This document shows positions 39,701-47,300 of a stretch of 64,000 nt of DNA, one piece after another (within the stretch, counting starts at the first letter, position 1; every line of letters begins with the position of its first letter). The notes beneath the pieces were generated by a model. That model was not told the DNA's origin. It saw only the letters and a list, made by a program, of their open reading frames with translations, and made no database searches. This DNA is from Tachypleus tridentatus. Lineage: Eukaryota; Arthropoda; Merostomata; Xiphosura; Limulidae. The translations under genes and the position numbers were made by a program. The stretch lies in contig NC_134825.1 in assembly GCF_004210375.1 (NCBI RefSeq), positions 73,399,558 to 73,463,557 of the forward strand. The letters are read 5' to 3'.

Positions 39701-40782
39701 AGTCATCATTAGATTTGAAACATGTAGTCTGTTATTTACAATAACAAGTGCAGCGAATTACGTAAAGAAATAAATTTCCATGACTTACAAAAATACAGGC
39801 AATAGAAAAATAAATAAATATTTATTTACTTGTCGAAATAATGAAATTTAACTCTTTGGCATTTATTAATGAGAAATATGCAGATTCTATTACTTTTGAA
39901 ATTATAAATTCAGTTATTTCTCTTTTTGCGTGTTTCTTAACTAATCAAATAGCAATTTCAAGACACTGGACTTTTCATTTTATTTTAATACAATAGGTGC
40001 TGTTGCAAATACGATTTTATCAATACGTACAATAATGTACATGTTGTAATGTTATGAAAATAAGCTACAGTTTTTCACGTAGAAATTTGTATATATTGTT
40101 TGGGTAACAAAAAACAAGCTGACCATCTGAAAAAAAAGGTTCCATCAAACTGACCTTTATAACCTACTTCTAAAACTTGGTAAAAATATTTATATAAAAA
40201 CACTATAATCCGAGCGCTTTCGAAAAACTGTACATTTCTTCTTCAGGGACCTCAGTGTTTGCAGACCTATAACCCTAGAAACCGGGTTTCGATACCCGTG
40301 GTGGGCACAGCACAAATAGTCCATTGTGTAGCTTTGTACTTAACTTCAAGCACGCAAACAAACAATTTTTTTCATTGGCAAACTGTTTGCCCCTGAAGAA
40401 GCAAGGTCCACCTTTAGAAAGCATTCGGGTTACAAGGCTTTTATCACTTTGTATTAAGACTTATTGAACCAACATGTTTTTATGACACCATAATTTACTA
40501 AAAATATGCCTATTCCTTTTAGCCTAGGTACACACATAAAACTTAAAAGGAATTTTCTAGACAACAATAATTCTTCCAATTTCAAATTGACAATATAAAT
40601 GAAATTTAAAAAGAATGGAAATCATTTATTACCGGTTCCTGTCGATGATACTTAAAGTCAGCTATAGGAGCGGTCATGTCTGTGGTGGACCCAAAAGACT
40701 CTGCAGGTGATGGACTCTCGGACCTTTCCTTGTCCGGGATACTAAGGTATGCCATCTCGCTCAGCCGAACGTGGTCGTCCAT
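628..40782 (-). CDS. Glut1: Class I facilitative glucose transporter, 5' part of the gene
   Basis: Join (minus strand): 40782-40633, 7030-6932, 4328-4044, 3104-2934, 2272-2165, 716-628. All junctions are GT-AG and in phase. The product is a plasma-membrane sugar uniporter of the major facilitator superfamily. About 301 residues are present: a 50-residue cytoplasmic N terminus, TM1 with [11 protein letters not shown], an extracellular loop with a glycosylation sequon (NIT), GRKGG in the TM2-3 loop, [19 protein letters not shown] across TM3-4, [11 protein letters not shown], and PESPRY after TM6. These match GLUT1-4 position by position. TM7-12 must lie left of the window. One base appears missing in the exon at 4044-4328. 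Class I is confident; the exact orthologue is inference. Confidence 0.93.
1084..1359 (-). repeat. tRNA-derived SINE (family A)
   Basis: Full-length minus-strand copy: TTTGTTT-type tail at the left, tRNA-like head ending GGCCATGCCAGGCCC at the right. It is flanked by an 11-bp target duplication, aaatctctagc (1073-1083 and 1360-1370). Confidence 0.88.
1541..1817 (-). repeat. tRNA-derived SINE (family A)
   Basis: Full-length minus-strand copy, about 95% like the copy at 1084 by eye. Flanks share ctctcaga (about 1529-1536 and 1817-1825). Confidence 0.87.
2165..2272 (-). CDS. Glut1: Glut1 exon 5 (TM6, PESPR)
   Basis: Acceptor AG at 2274-2273, donor GTGAG at 2164. It encodes [20 protein letters not shown] followed by [15 protein letters not shown]. 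The PESPR motif marks the end of TM6 and start of the intracellular helical domain in MFS sugar transporters. Confidence 0.95.
2273..4043. other. Two Glut1 introns around exon 4
   Basis: 2273-2933 and 3105-4043 flank the exon at 2934-3104. The stretch 3410-3870 is richer in GC than its surroundings and may be an old unclassified repeat; no coding signal was found. Confidence 0.45.
2934..3104 (-). CDS. Glut1: Glut1 exon 4 (TM4-TM5)
   Basis: Acceptor AG at 3106-3105, donor GTAAG at 2933. It encodes [20 protein letters not shown], then [20 protein letters not shown] and EEHWPYVF. The PMYLTEVSP and LRGA.GT..QL patterns are class I GLUT hallmarks. Phase 1 at both ends splits a glycine codon at each boundary. 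Confidence 0.95.
4044..4328 (-). CDS. Glut1: Glut1 exon 3 (loop 1, TM2-TM4), with a one-base frameshift
   Basis: Acceptor AG at 4330-4329, donor GTTCG at 4043. It encodes [13 protein letters not shown] (glycosylated first loop), TM2 with CIGGMVG, the GRKGG loop, TM3 and TM4 with [11 protein letters not shown]. After GGMVG the frame is lost: the C run at 4206-4209 (plus strand) is one base short, giving CTT TAG in the reading strand. Downstream sequence is well conserved in the +1 frame, and both flanking exons are intact, so an assembly or homopolymer sequencing error is likelier than a dead gene. Confidence 0.93.
4652..4856 (+). repeat. Family A SINE, 5'-truncated
   Basis: Begins within the B-box region (ccccgtcgcaccaaacatgc) and runs to a degenerate tail; the tRNA A-box half is missing. 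Confidence 0.8.
4950..5217 (+). repeat. Family A SINE
   Basis: Plus-strand copy from gcccggcatggccaggtggg to an A-rich tail; it has a short gap around 5060. Confidence 0.85.
6241..6372 (-). repeat. Fold-back module with GACCTAAG...GAAAC core
   Basis: An imperfect palindrome whose arms (ggctggtatgg... and ...cctatatcagcc) bracket a core that reads, on the minus strand, TGACCTAAGATGGTTGAAACG. The same module occurs at 56967-57083. Confidence 0.55.
6932..7030 (-). CDS. Glut1: Glut1 exon 2 (TM1)
   Basis: Thirty-three codons, phase 0 at both ends, acceptor AG at 7032-7031 and donor GTAAGTAAG at 6931. It encodes [19 protein letters not shown] followed by [14 protein letters not shown], the TM1 signature of class I glucose transporters. 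Confidence 0.95.
7031..8987. other. Glut1 intron, no recognised element
   Basis: AT-rich, with a short TA/CA-rich tract near 7556-7590. No repeat family or exon seen. Confidence 0.5.
8988..9008 (-). CDS. Glut1: Possible alternative Glut1 first exon
   Basis: A seven-codon candidate (MPYIARS) opens at 9008 with A at -3, has an in-frame TGA upstream, and ends phase 0 at a strong GTAAGTAA donor (8987). It would splice to the TM1 exon at 7030 in frame, giving a short N terminus like many class I GLUTs. A perfect CRE lies about 155 bp upstream. With no transcript evidence it remains a candidate. Confidence 0.42.
9009..9290 (-). promoter_or_regulatory. Candidate internal promoter with CRE
   Basis: The segment upstream of the possible alternative first exon has more CpG than its surroundings and a perfect TGACGTCA at 9162-9169. 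It is repeat-free by eye. Confidence 0.3.
9611..9907. repeat. Family A SINE inverted dimer, heads outward
   Basis: A plus copy (9611 to about 9846) lacking its tail is joined to a minus-strand head fragment (about 9847-9907). Both ends are tRNA heads: gcccggcatggc at the left and gaccatgccgggcc at the right. Confidence 0.8.
9908..10003. repeat. Two-copy tandem duplication, about 53 bp
   Basis: agtagttt.tgtagcgatgg and following sequence occurs twice in direct succession, right after the SINE dimer. Confidence 0.75.
10255..10336 (+). repeat. Short tRNA-like SINE (family B), internally deleted
   Basis: Starts with gtggacagcggtaagtc and ends with agcagatagcccaataatgg / gctttgctgtgagaaaac; the B-box centre is missing. 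Confidence 0.55.
10875..11128 (-). repeat. Old family A-like SINE
   Basis: Highly diverged minus-strand copy recognisable by gccgtccctaatct, ctgaaagggcgaacat and the head ccaccaggccatgcc. Confidence 0.65.
12266..12545 (+). repeat. Family A SINE with target duplication
   Basis: Full-length plus copy with an aaacaaacaatc tail. Target duplication gtaatggat at 12257-12265 and 12546-12554. Confidence 0.88.
12893..13022. repeat. 52-bp tandem repeat, about 2.5 copies
   Basis: Unit aaacaccarcagaatttyat... cttatttctggsacagagct repeats at 12893, about 12945 and about 12997. Confidence 0.75.
13085..13320. repeat. 37-bp minisatellite, about 6 copies
   Basis: Units built on gtgtgtatatatgtatagta followed by taacaaataacagtaat. 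One more degenerate copy (14945-14990) lies beyond the Tc1 element, so the transposon inserted into the array. Confidence 0.85.
13321..14944 (+). mobile_element. Tc1-family DNA transposon, 1624 bp, TA target
   Basis: About 206-bp terminal inverted repeats: left CAGTTACGACGAAAAGTGTT, right (reverse complement) CAATTACGACAGAAAGTGTT. The inner ends share the motif agaaagtgtt near 13515 and 14740. TA lies directly outside both ends (13319-13320 and 14945-14946). Long repeats around one transposase are typical of IR/DR-type Tc1 elements. Confidence 0.92.
13706..14728 (+). pseudogene. Tc1 transposase with two in-frame stops
   Basis: A single 340-codon frame starts [14 protein letters not shown], has the N-terminal paired-like helix-turn-helix region ([16 protein letters not shown]), a GRL/GRR-like linker, and the DD34E catalytic triad: D in [12 protein letters not shown] in [11 protein letters not shown] in [15 protein letters not shown]. 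Length is normal for Tc1. TAG at 13901-13903 and TAA at 14588-14590 interrupt it; no frameshift is seen. The enzyme is therefore inactive as assembled but only lightly decayed. Confidence 0.92.
15310..15430 (-). repeat. tRNA-like SINE family B
   Basis: Minus copy: gtgtgtgttttcttatagca...gcgttgtaaatccgaagactt...accagcagggga. Plus-strand reading gives an A-box-like and B-box-like pair (gagggttcgattcc type). Confidence 0.7.
15446..15522 (-). repeat. tRNA-like SINE fragment
   Basis: Resembles the 3' half of the family B/C head: gggtatcgaatcccag then ttataga and taccgctgaa. Confidence 0.5.
19466..19550. repeat. TA/CTATAT microsatellite
   Basis: Runs of ta, atct and acac with an interrupting tgcatgtgtatataaa. 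Confidence 0.8.
19845..20051. mobile_element. Possible hAT-type MITE, about 207 bp
   Basis: Ends are inverted: caggggtgaaattc at the left and gaatttcactcctg at the right. No clear 8-bp target duplication remains, and there is no coding sequence, so the assignment rests on the terminal motif only. Confidence 0.4.
20248..20486 (-). repeat. Family A SINE, head truncated
   Basis: Minus copy with tail tttgttttaaattttgcgca; it stops at gattacaagtcac, before the last part of the tRNA head. Confidence 0.85.
20487..21009. other. Glut1 intron 1 segment
   Basis: AT-rich sequence with nothing recognised. Confidence 0.5.
21010..22632 (-). mobile_element. Tc1-family DNA transposon, 1623 bp, TA target
   Basis: Terminal repeats CAGTCATGTGAAAAAGTTAG (left) and its near-perfect complement (right end ...catgactg), about 220 bp each, with inner ends at gttaggacaccctacccc and ggggtgtcctaaatttt. 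TA flanks both sides (21008-21009, 22633-22634). The two arms differ at few positions by eye, so the insertion looks recent. Confidence 0.94.
21230..22252 (-). pseudogene. Tc1 transposase, one in-frame stop
   Basis: A 340-codon frame from [14 protein letters not shown] (ATG at 22252) to TAG at 21230. It has the helix-turn-helix region ([17 protein letters not shown]), the GRPSKFTPR linker, and the DD34E triad: [21 protein letters not shown], and E in [13 protein letters not shown]. The only defect is TAA at 21442-21440, where the SPD motif is normally preceded by Gln; a C-to-T change explains it. Length and motif order are complete. Confidence 0.94.
22634..23873. other. Glut1 intron 1 segment
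   Basis: AT-rich; no recognised element or exon. Confidence 0.5.
23874..24190 (-). repeat. Family A SINE with scrambled head
   Basis: The body from ttcgcacaaagctactcgag to gcgagcatgttt is normal. The head is broken into pieces in wrong order: accatgccgggcc, cgaacccgc, ccctcagattacgagtcg and cgccttatcgcgcttgg follow one another with foreign bases between. Confidence 0.75.
24264..24378. repeat. Tandem duplication around a SINE-head fragment
   Basis: ctgtaaaattattttcatgc ... gtataagtttgtttt occurs at 24264 and again at 24331; between them lies cgcaacgccttacgcgcttgg-like SINE sequence. Confidence 0.7.
25039..25297 (+). repeat. Family A SINE
   Basis: Plus copy from gcccggcacggccaggtggg to attcaaaagcaaaaaa; a short internal deletion is present near 25215. 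Confidence 0.86.
25546..25818 (+). repeat. Family A SINE
   Basis: Plus copy from gcccggcatggccaagcgtg to the tail gattcaaaacaaacaaac. Confidence 0.88.
25819..27840. other. Glut1 intron 1 segment
   Basis: AT-rich. Faint tRNA-like SINE traces at about 26900-26995 and 27240-27335 (gtattgaatctcgattttag type). No coding signal. Confidence 0.45.
27843..28672. repeat. 55-bp minisatellite, about 15 copies
   Basis: Unit of 55 bp: acaaaagaacaccaactgta, tggttcgtatataaacatta, caaacaacaagatta. Copies 4 to 14 are almost identical; copy 3 is shortened and the outer copies carry tacgg variants, the usual pattern of an array homogenised at its centre. It is not a CRISPR array: there are no unique spacers. 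Confidence 0.95.
29185..29310 (-). repeat. tRNA-like SINE family B
   Basis: Minus copy: gtgttttcttatagcaaagc...gcgttgtaaatccgtagactt...cagcgggg. Confidence 0.75.
29695..29817 (+). repeat. tRNA-like SINE family B
   Basis: Plus copy, the best-preserved one: cgctagtacagcggtatgtc, caggggttcgattctcctc, agcagatagtccaacgtgg, ctttgctataagaaaacac. The promoter boxes and length (about 120 bp) suit a short tRNA SINE. Confidence 0.78.
30343..30606 (+). repeat. Family A SINE
   Basis: Plus copy from gcccggcatggccaagcgtg; about 25 bp of the gctaaattagg region is deleted near 30560. Confidence 0.87.
31360..31478 (-). repeat. tRNA-like SINE family B
   Basis: Minus copy: gtgcgtgttttcttatagaa...gcgttgtaaatccgtaaactt...ctagcggggg. 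Confidence 0.72.
31550..31780 (+). repeat. Old tRNA-SINE-like repeat
   Basis: tgcagctcaatggttagtgt at the start and ttctttgtagctttgtgaga at the end resemble a family A-type head and tail at low identity. Confidence 0.4.
32608..32854 (-). repeat. Family A SINE
   Basis: Minus copy from the ttgtttgtttttcgaatttc tail to the head ttggccatgtcgggcc; about 30 bp are missing near 32685 and 32736. Confidence 0.87.
33202..33479 (+). repeat. Family A SINE with target duplication
   Basis: Full plus copy ending in caaaacaaacaaaatt. Target duplication gttgtgtttt at 33192-33201 and 33480-33489. Confidence 0.9.
33490..34149. other. Glut1 intron 1 segment
   Basis: AT-rich, nothing recognised. Confidence 0.5.
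34645..34701. repeat. Perfect palindrome, 24-bp arms, 9-bp loop
   Basis: The arm begins agtaccattggcgccatcta and ends tagt, repeated exactly in inverse after a gaataattt loop. It lies in the hAT 5' region, about 50 bp before the transposase start. Confidence 0.95.
34750..37370 (+). pseudogene. hAT transposase (ZMYM1-like), decayed
   Basis: Segments in order: [17 protein letters not shown] (N terminus), a likely intron with donor at about 34961 and acceptor at about 35196, a TTF-type zinc-finger region ([16 protein letters not shown]), [63 protein letters not shown], and the C-terminal dimerisation domain [19 protein letters not shown] with [17 protein letters not shown]. This order fits the hAT group that gave rise to animal ZMYM1-like proteins. 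At least eight stops and several frame changes make it inactive. Confidence 0.92.
38825..38942 (-). repeat. tRNA-like SINE family C
   Basis: Minus copy: ttaagcacaaagctacacaa, gggtatcaaaacccggtttc, taccgctgtgccactggggc. Confidence 0.65.
39074..39296. mobile_element. Possible hAT-type MITE, about 220 bp
   Basis: Ends cagtggtactcaac (left) and gattgagcaacaccg (right) are imperfect inverted repeats of the hAT CAGTGGTTCTCAAC type. No clean target duplication. Confidence 0.45.
40205..40441. repeat. Inverted pair of CTGAAGA...GAAA modules around a SINE
   Basis: Minus-strand module at 40205-40250 and plus-strand module at 40391-40441 share cctgaagaag and gaaagc.ctcggrtta. A family C tRNA-like SINE (40252-40355, cgggtttcgatacccgtgg) sits between. 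Confidence 0.55.
40633..40782 (-). CDS. Glut1: Glut1 exon 1 (start codon)
   Basis: Fifty codons from ATG (40782-40780) to a GT donor at 40632. The start is supported by an in-frame TGA three codons upstream and a good context (A at -3, G at +4). The encoded stretch begins [20 protein letters not shown], is hydrophilic and Ser/Pro-rich, and ends phase 0. It joins directly to the conserved TM1 exon 33.6 kb away. The N terminus itself is not conserved in the family, so the evidence is the phase, the donor and the start context. Confidence 0.82.
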
Positions 40783-40900
40783 CTTGACTATTCAAACAGC
40801 AAGTGCAGTTTCTTCTTCAGTTTGTCTGAAAGATGTTCTTGCTTAGACACCTAGTGGTTGGTTTAGCTTTGTGGAATACCCTTGTTTGACGTCATAGGAT
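40783..40900 (-). promoter_or_regulatory. Glut1 5' leader and proximal promoter with CRE
   Basis: The palindromic cAMP-response element TGACGTCA is at 40887-40894, about 105 bp before the start codon. No TATA box is evident at a suitable distance. The transcription start cannot be fixed from sequence. Confidence 0.4.
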
Positions 40901-41191
40901 ATTTAAATATCTATTTTTGTGAAGCAATCCTCTCACCCATCAGCGGGGGGGGAGTTGGTCTAGCACGCACGCTTAAGAAAGGGCATATGCCTAAAATATC
41001 TGTTTCCTACACGTGGTGCTGCCTGCTATGTACCGAGAAGAATGTCTTAAGAAATAATTCAAAATAAATATCAGGCAAATTATTAGACATTCGCTAATTA
41101 CAAAACGTTACAACTGAAAAAGTTATTCACTAGCTAGAAATACAAGACTGTAGTTGTCTTAAATATAATGCAATGTATATATACATATATC
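40901..41191. other. Interval between the two genes
   Basis: Must hold the 3' UTR of the membrane-protein gene and part of the Glut1 promoter. A G run of nine is at about 40943-40951. No AATAAA is present on the minus strand. Confidence 0.5.
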
Positions 41192-41312
41192 CTAATAAAG
41201 ATGCGCCTTCGGATGACGTAAGTCAGACCCTCCTTTCTTAAGAACCAAAGAGGGCAGCCAACACGCAGGAAATGAAGCCACACACTCTGGCAAAAGTTTT
41301 ATGATTGGTTCA
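41192..41312 (-). CDS. Membrane-protein gene, proposed last exon
   Basis: Acceptor AG at 41314-41313 after a strong pyrimidine tract (TTTTATCTTCTTTCAAG). One base completes the split Leu codon, then 39 codons (EPIIKLLPECVASFPACWLP...) reach TAG at 41194-41192. No AATAAA lies between here and the Glut1 start codon. Confidence 0.5.
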
Positions 41313-44300
41313 CTTGAAAGAAGATAAAAGTGTATAAATAGTAAGTGCCTGTTTGGCAACTTTGTAATAGTTTGTTTATTTGTCAAGAATCTTTTATAAA
41401 AGTCAAAGGTTTCAGCGTTTCTCTTTCTGTAAATAACATAAACAGTTTAAAGTAGGTATAGCTAGACTCGAGTTTCTATTACATTTAGTCATTAAGGTAT
41501 AAAAAGACACAATTTTTTATTATATTTACATATTAAGGTATAATTAAACTTAACTTTCTATGATACTTTGTCTTTCAGGAAAAATGTATTTTGTTTGTGT
41601 ATTTGTAGCATTAAATAAATACAGGGAAGCATTTAACACGAACGTTATAATACCTGTTTTCGTTCAGTTGTGACAGTTCCTACGTTTCGACCACATTGTT
41701 ACGTCATTTATTTGCAACAAAAACTATTCGTCAAACCGTTTGAACAGAGTGTGACTTAATGTTTAGCGTGCTGGACCGTAGATCTTCGGATCTGTTGTTT
41801 TCGTCCTGTTACCTCAATAAGAATAATAATGACAAAATCGTGTTTCGCACTTTAGATCTGTGGATTCGTTAAAGGGTGAAGGTCGAATCCCACTATTTAA
41901 TCAGACAACAATAGTCCACAAGTTAATGGTAGGTACTATTAAGTAGCTATTTTCCATTTAATTTATTAGCTTCAAAATTAAAGGTAGGCACAGATAGCCC
42001 TTGAGTAAATTTGCGCGAATATCCGTAAACCACCTGGTATCAGAAATGGTATCCGATATATTTTTAGTAACTGTTAAAACATATATATATTACTTTATGT
42101 AGAAATTGTTGCAAACATACTTACACACAATTGTGAAAGCAATTATAAACTATAAATTTATTGAAAACACATTTCTTTGTTCTTAATGTAATCTCTTATT
42201 ACGTATATGTAATATTGTGTTTACTAATCACAGATTATCAGCAGTACTCTGCCTTCACTTAATTTTGTGACGTTTTAACAATTTCACTCATCACTAGTCA
42301 CTAACTAGACACTTGATTTATTATTGGGAGTCTATTTTCACATACTGCTGTTTTAGCCGAATGACATATTAAAAATATTCGATATAAATATTTAGCTGTA
42401 TTTATCACCTTAACTGTGTGTAACATTTCAAAAACAAACCAATAATGACACGTTCGATTGCTGCTACTTACAGAATCATCTTGTGTTTTATTCTCCGAAC
42501 ACGACTTGGTGAACTTTTGTAAGAACATTCTGAGAAAATTTCATCCCTCGTATCTATTACAGTCACTTATAGAAGTTTATCAGTCTTGTCAACTTCACAA
42601 GTATTAAAAACAACTGTAAGATTAGAAACTGATTCTATCGACATGCATGTGTCGTTGATTATCATGAATTAATCAGAAATAAAAGTCCCACCGTTGAACA
42701 TCGGTAAGTGTTTTCGGGTTTATAACGCTAAAATAAGGGGTCCGATTCCCCTTGGTGGACCTAGCAGATAGCCCGATGTGGCTTTGCTACATATAACTAA
42801 GAAAATACGATAAGATAGGTAAACAAAATTTATATTATTGTTTTCCACCCGTATAGTATTAACTATTTTATAATTCTTAAAAATAATTCACAATGAAAAT
42901 ATTAAATAAAAATTTATTAATTTTGTTTACTCTTGCCATTCGACTCACATTTAACGCTAGTTTTAAGTAATTTTACAGTTGTTCTGTTTGTTTGTTTTGG
43001 AATGTCGCACAAAGCTACTCGAGGGCTATCTGTGCTAGCCGTCCCTAATTTAGTAGTGTAAGACTAGAGGGAAGGCAGCTAGTCATCACCACCCACCGCC
43101 AACTCTTGGGCTACTCTTTTACCAACGAATAGTGGGTTTGAATCCCCGTCGCACTAAACATGCTCGCACTTTCAGCCGTGGGGACGTATAATGTGACGGT
43201 CAATCCCACTATTCGTTGGTAAAAGAGTAGCCCAAGAGTTAGCGGTGGGTGGTGATGACTAGCTGCCTTCCCTCTAGTCTTACACTGCTAAATTAGGGAC
43301 GGCTAGCACAGATAACCCTCGAGTAGCTTTGTGCGAAATTCCCAAAACAAAACAAAAAACAAACAGTTGTTCTGAAAGATTATTACCATACCTCTGTCAA
43401 TATTTTTAATAAGGAATTATCATTAACACAGTATTGTATCTTGAAACGACTGAACAAGTAAATGTTATAGAATGCCCCAGAATGTAAATAGCATTTTACA
43501 ATTGTAAAAACCTCATGATATTTTATGTTTTTCTTTCTAAAGATTAATTGTTGGTTATCGAATTATACTTTTGTACGAAAATTTTTCTATTTAACAAAAT
43601 TTAATATATTTGGTGACACTAGATGTTGTATTCTATTAATAGTATTATAATAAGATATATCTAATTTTAGACAAATGTTGTTGTTGTTGTTGAGGTTCTG
43701 GTCGTGAACTCTTAGTAGACAATAAAATCTAAAATATTTTTAATTCTAATGTTCCTGTAACGATCCTCATTGAAAAAACTTAAATGTTCGAGTAGCCAAT
43801 GTTAATCTGTATTTATTGTTTACAAAATTCCTGATTGGTAGATTTTTTGTAAGTAAACAATGCGTTCAAGACTTTAAAAAATATTATAACTTTATTGAAG
43901 TTACTGTGATGATTACATAGTAAAGTATGCCGTAATAGTTCATTATATTCCAAAGTTGATAATTTTAAGATGAACAGATAATAAAAAATCGTGTTCGTGT
44001 TTTTTATCTGTAATCGTATAATTTTAGTTGGTCTTATGACTGTTTATGACTAACATCTTGTGAGTAACTAAAAATTTAATTTCAGCGTTAATCGTTCAGT
44101 ATTAATAAAATCAGATTAAAGAAAAGAAGCGACTTGGATAGTGTTAAACTGTTAGGTTTCCACGACGACTAGAATTACTTGCTGTTGAAGGGTAACTGTT
44201 AAAAACTGTTTTATAGGTTAAAGTTCGAGCTGACAGCTTGAGGATAGCTACACTGCAAGACTGGCTACCTTCAGCAGAGTTGGGGCGTGACAGACTTCGA

Positions 44301-47300
44301 AGAAAAGCTTTTGCACAAATAATAATAATAAATGAATGAAACAGAATATTTCAACATCAAATTATTACACAATATATTCTGTTAAATTATCTTAGAGATA
44401 ATTAATCACTTTGCAGAAATCAAAGAAAGATACTCGATGAGGCACATAATAAAATCGAGCGTACAAATGAACATTGTAACATCATCAAGTGTTGGATGAA
44501 GTTTTATTTACATTTAAAACTCGCATTACAATTCAGTATTAATTTATTCACACACAGTGATTCTGTTATGTCATCATCTTTATAAATTTTACTGATATCG
44601 TCATAAGTGTCGAATGAACAGAAAGTATCAACCATGAGAATACGATAACTAAAATTTCCCATATTTAATGCAACTATCGTCAGATTTTGTTTTGATTTGA
44701 ATTTCGCACAAAGCTACACGAGGACTATCTGCGCTAGCCGTCCCTAATTTTGCAGTGTAAGACTAGAGGGAAGGCAGCTAGTCATCACCACCTACCGTCA
44801 ACTCTTGAGCTACTTTTTTATCAACGAATAGTGGGATTTACCGCCATATTATAATGCCCCCACGGCTGAAAGGGCGAGCATGCTTGGTGAGACGGTGATT
44901 CGAACCCGCGACCCTCAGATTACGAGTGGAGTGCCTTATCCACCTCGCCATGCCGGGCCATTTTGTTTTGGAAGTATTGTATATTAGAAGCGGCTGCTAC
45001 GTCTGAGTAGGAGAGACCTTTTGATATATTAAAGTTGTAATGCACAAGGCTACTTTACGAGAAGGACAAATTGTGTCTTCATAAGAGGGGTATCTGAAGA
45101 AATAGTTCTCACACTATATTTAATTTATGTCTCTAAGTTTCACATATGGAGAAAAAATACAAATTACGAGAATATATGAGTTTTCAAAACTACAGTGTCT
45201 CACATCTCAAATCTACTCTTCACCGTGTGCAGCCAGCTGATTGTAGAATAGCAGTTGCTACCAATGAAACAATATTATAAAAAGAGCAGTTAAACAACGT
45301 AAGTGATGAATAAAACTTAACTGCTTCACTTTACATTGGAGCCACCACAATGACCACATATCTAAGTAAACAATATAAGGATATTTAAGTCGGTTATAAC
45401 TGGAAGCAACCGTGACACTTCAGTAAGTATGTCGGACTTAGGATTAGAAGGTTGAAGATTGTGTCATAACAGCGCTACAAATGTTCCTCGCTTTCAACTG
45501 TCTACCACTAATACTTCAAAGCCAGATAAGTTTTTAGTTAGTTAGTTAGTTTCTGCAGCGTGAGTTTTTAGTCCATTTACTGATGGTTCTTCAAAAGAAG
45601 ATGGTCTAGTATCAAAATTAGCTGTGAAACCATACCATACTGTCAATTCAGCGTCATGAACTTATGCAAGAAATCTTAAATGTGAATTAGTTCCCAATTA
45701 GGTAATATAGTTGCGAGTGTTAGCACTTCCAAAAAGGATGAAATGTGCTTTACTAGTTCATAAGATATTGGCAAACCACTGATCATCGATTTCCAATCTC
45801 GCCAACAACTGTATATACACATCAATAGTTCCAGTTAATTATATTTTTATCTGTGCATGAACGCGATGCAACTTTCAAGAAGATTTAAAAAGTTGACCAA
45901 AGAACCAATTGGAAAATCCAGACGTCGAATTGCGTTTGCACTGGCTTGTTCTATCTACTACTATTACGATATTCCCTGAAAGTTGCATCGGCATTACATC
46001 TTTTGGTGTGATAGCATGTTACTAGTTTACTCGACTTTACACTTTTTAGTTTCACATTAGTCGAATTAACTGCACTGCAATCGACTGAACATATACTCAA
46101 TATATTCGATAGAAACCACAGTAGCGCCTCTGGTGGCAACTTGTGACCGTTGAGGTATTTGTATCAATATGATATCCTACCACCCCTGTACAATTTCACC
46201 CTCTTATATCATAATGTTTTTGAAATACGAAACGCTGAATTGCGAAAGTTTCTTTACAATTACCTTGTATATACCAACTAAATTATCCAATTTTAATATA
46301 TTTTTGTTTCAGTATAAAAGGTCTTATTAGTTTCTGTATTTATACCGAGTTAAAAGGTTTTTGAAGTTCAATTTTTTCCCTTGGATGTGGTGTGATGTTT
46401 GTAAATAAAAATTAAACGTGATAGACGGTGTATCCCAACTACCGACTCCTACAGATATTGATCTTCCTCTTCCTACAATGTAGTTTGTACCCTAATTTAA
46501 CAAATTTTGTATATGCGACACTTCTTTTTTTCACTTGGTTGTCTGAATAATTATGTTATATACCTGTATCACTGACAAATCATCAAAATATTAATACATA
46601 AAAATGTTGCTGCTTACGTTTCTCCTTCTGCTTTCTTCTCCACCTCTTATCCTAAAAAAAAAACAACAAAAATTCTTATAAAAACGAGCGTAAGTAAATT
46701 TAAATCAATATAAATAAACGTCTCGAGTTATCAGTTTTATAATAAAATTATGATGATTTTCATCTGTTTATACTGCTCATTGTGTACAATTTAACTGTCA
46801 GGAGCATGGTTTAATCGAATATAACGTGCTAAATGTGTGTATCAGACTAAAATAATACCAGATTAATATAGTATATAAAAACACTGTCAGTCACGTGCGC
46901 TAAACTGTCAAATGAACTAGACGTAGAACACTGAGATTAATTTTTCAGTGTTTCTTATTCGGTGCATGGTTGGCTAATGTACACTGTAAATATGCTGTAA
47001 AATGAAACGATGCACTCTGTGGCGTGTTAGTGGTAAAAAAAAGTACAAAATAAATATATATTATATTTACTTACTTGAAAATATTCATAGAACGCCAAAA
47101 TTGTCGCAGTACATAAGAATAATAAACAGATGTAACACAAACGTGTACTAAAGGTGGCTAAATCATAAATTGATAACAGGTTCACATTCTGAAGACTTAA
47201 TTCAGGCGTAACTGTTCTCTGGACTCCAATAGTCCTGCTATACATGTCACTGATTGTATGTCCAAAATAATAAAAACAGTTTACTAAATACGCTGGATCC

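Larger units (their letters stand above)
37578..40632. other. Glut1 intron 1, segment next to exon 1
   Basis: Contains tRNA-like SINE fragments (38825, 40252), a possible hAT MITE (39074) and paired CTGAAGA motifs (40205, 40391). No exon recognised. Confidence 0.45.

Noticed and set aside
45951-46139. Last exon of the membrane-protein gene
   Set aside because: Phase does not fit and no good acceptor; the 42472-42529 and 41192-41312 pair fits phase on all borders.
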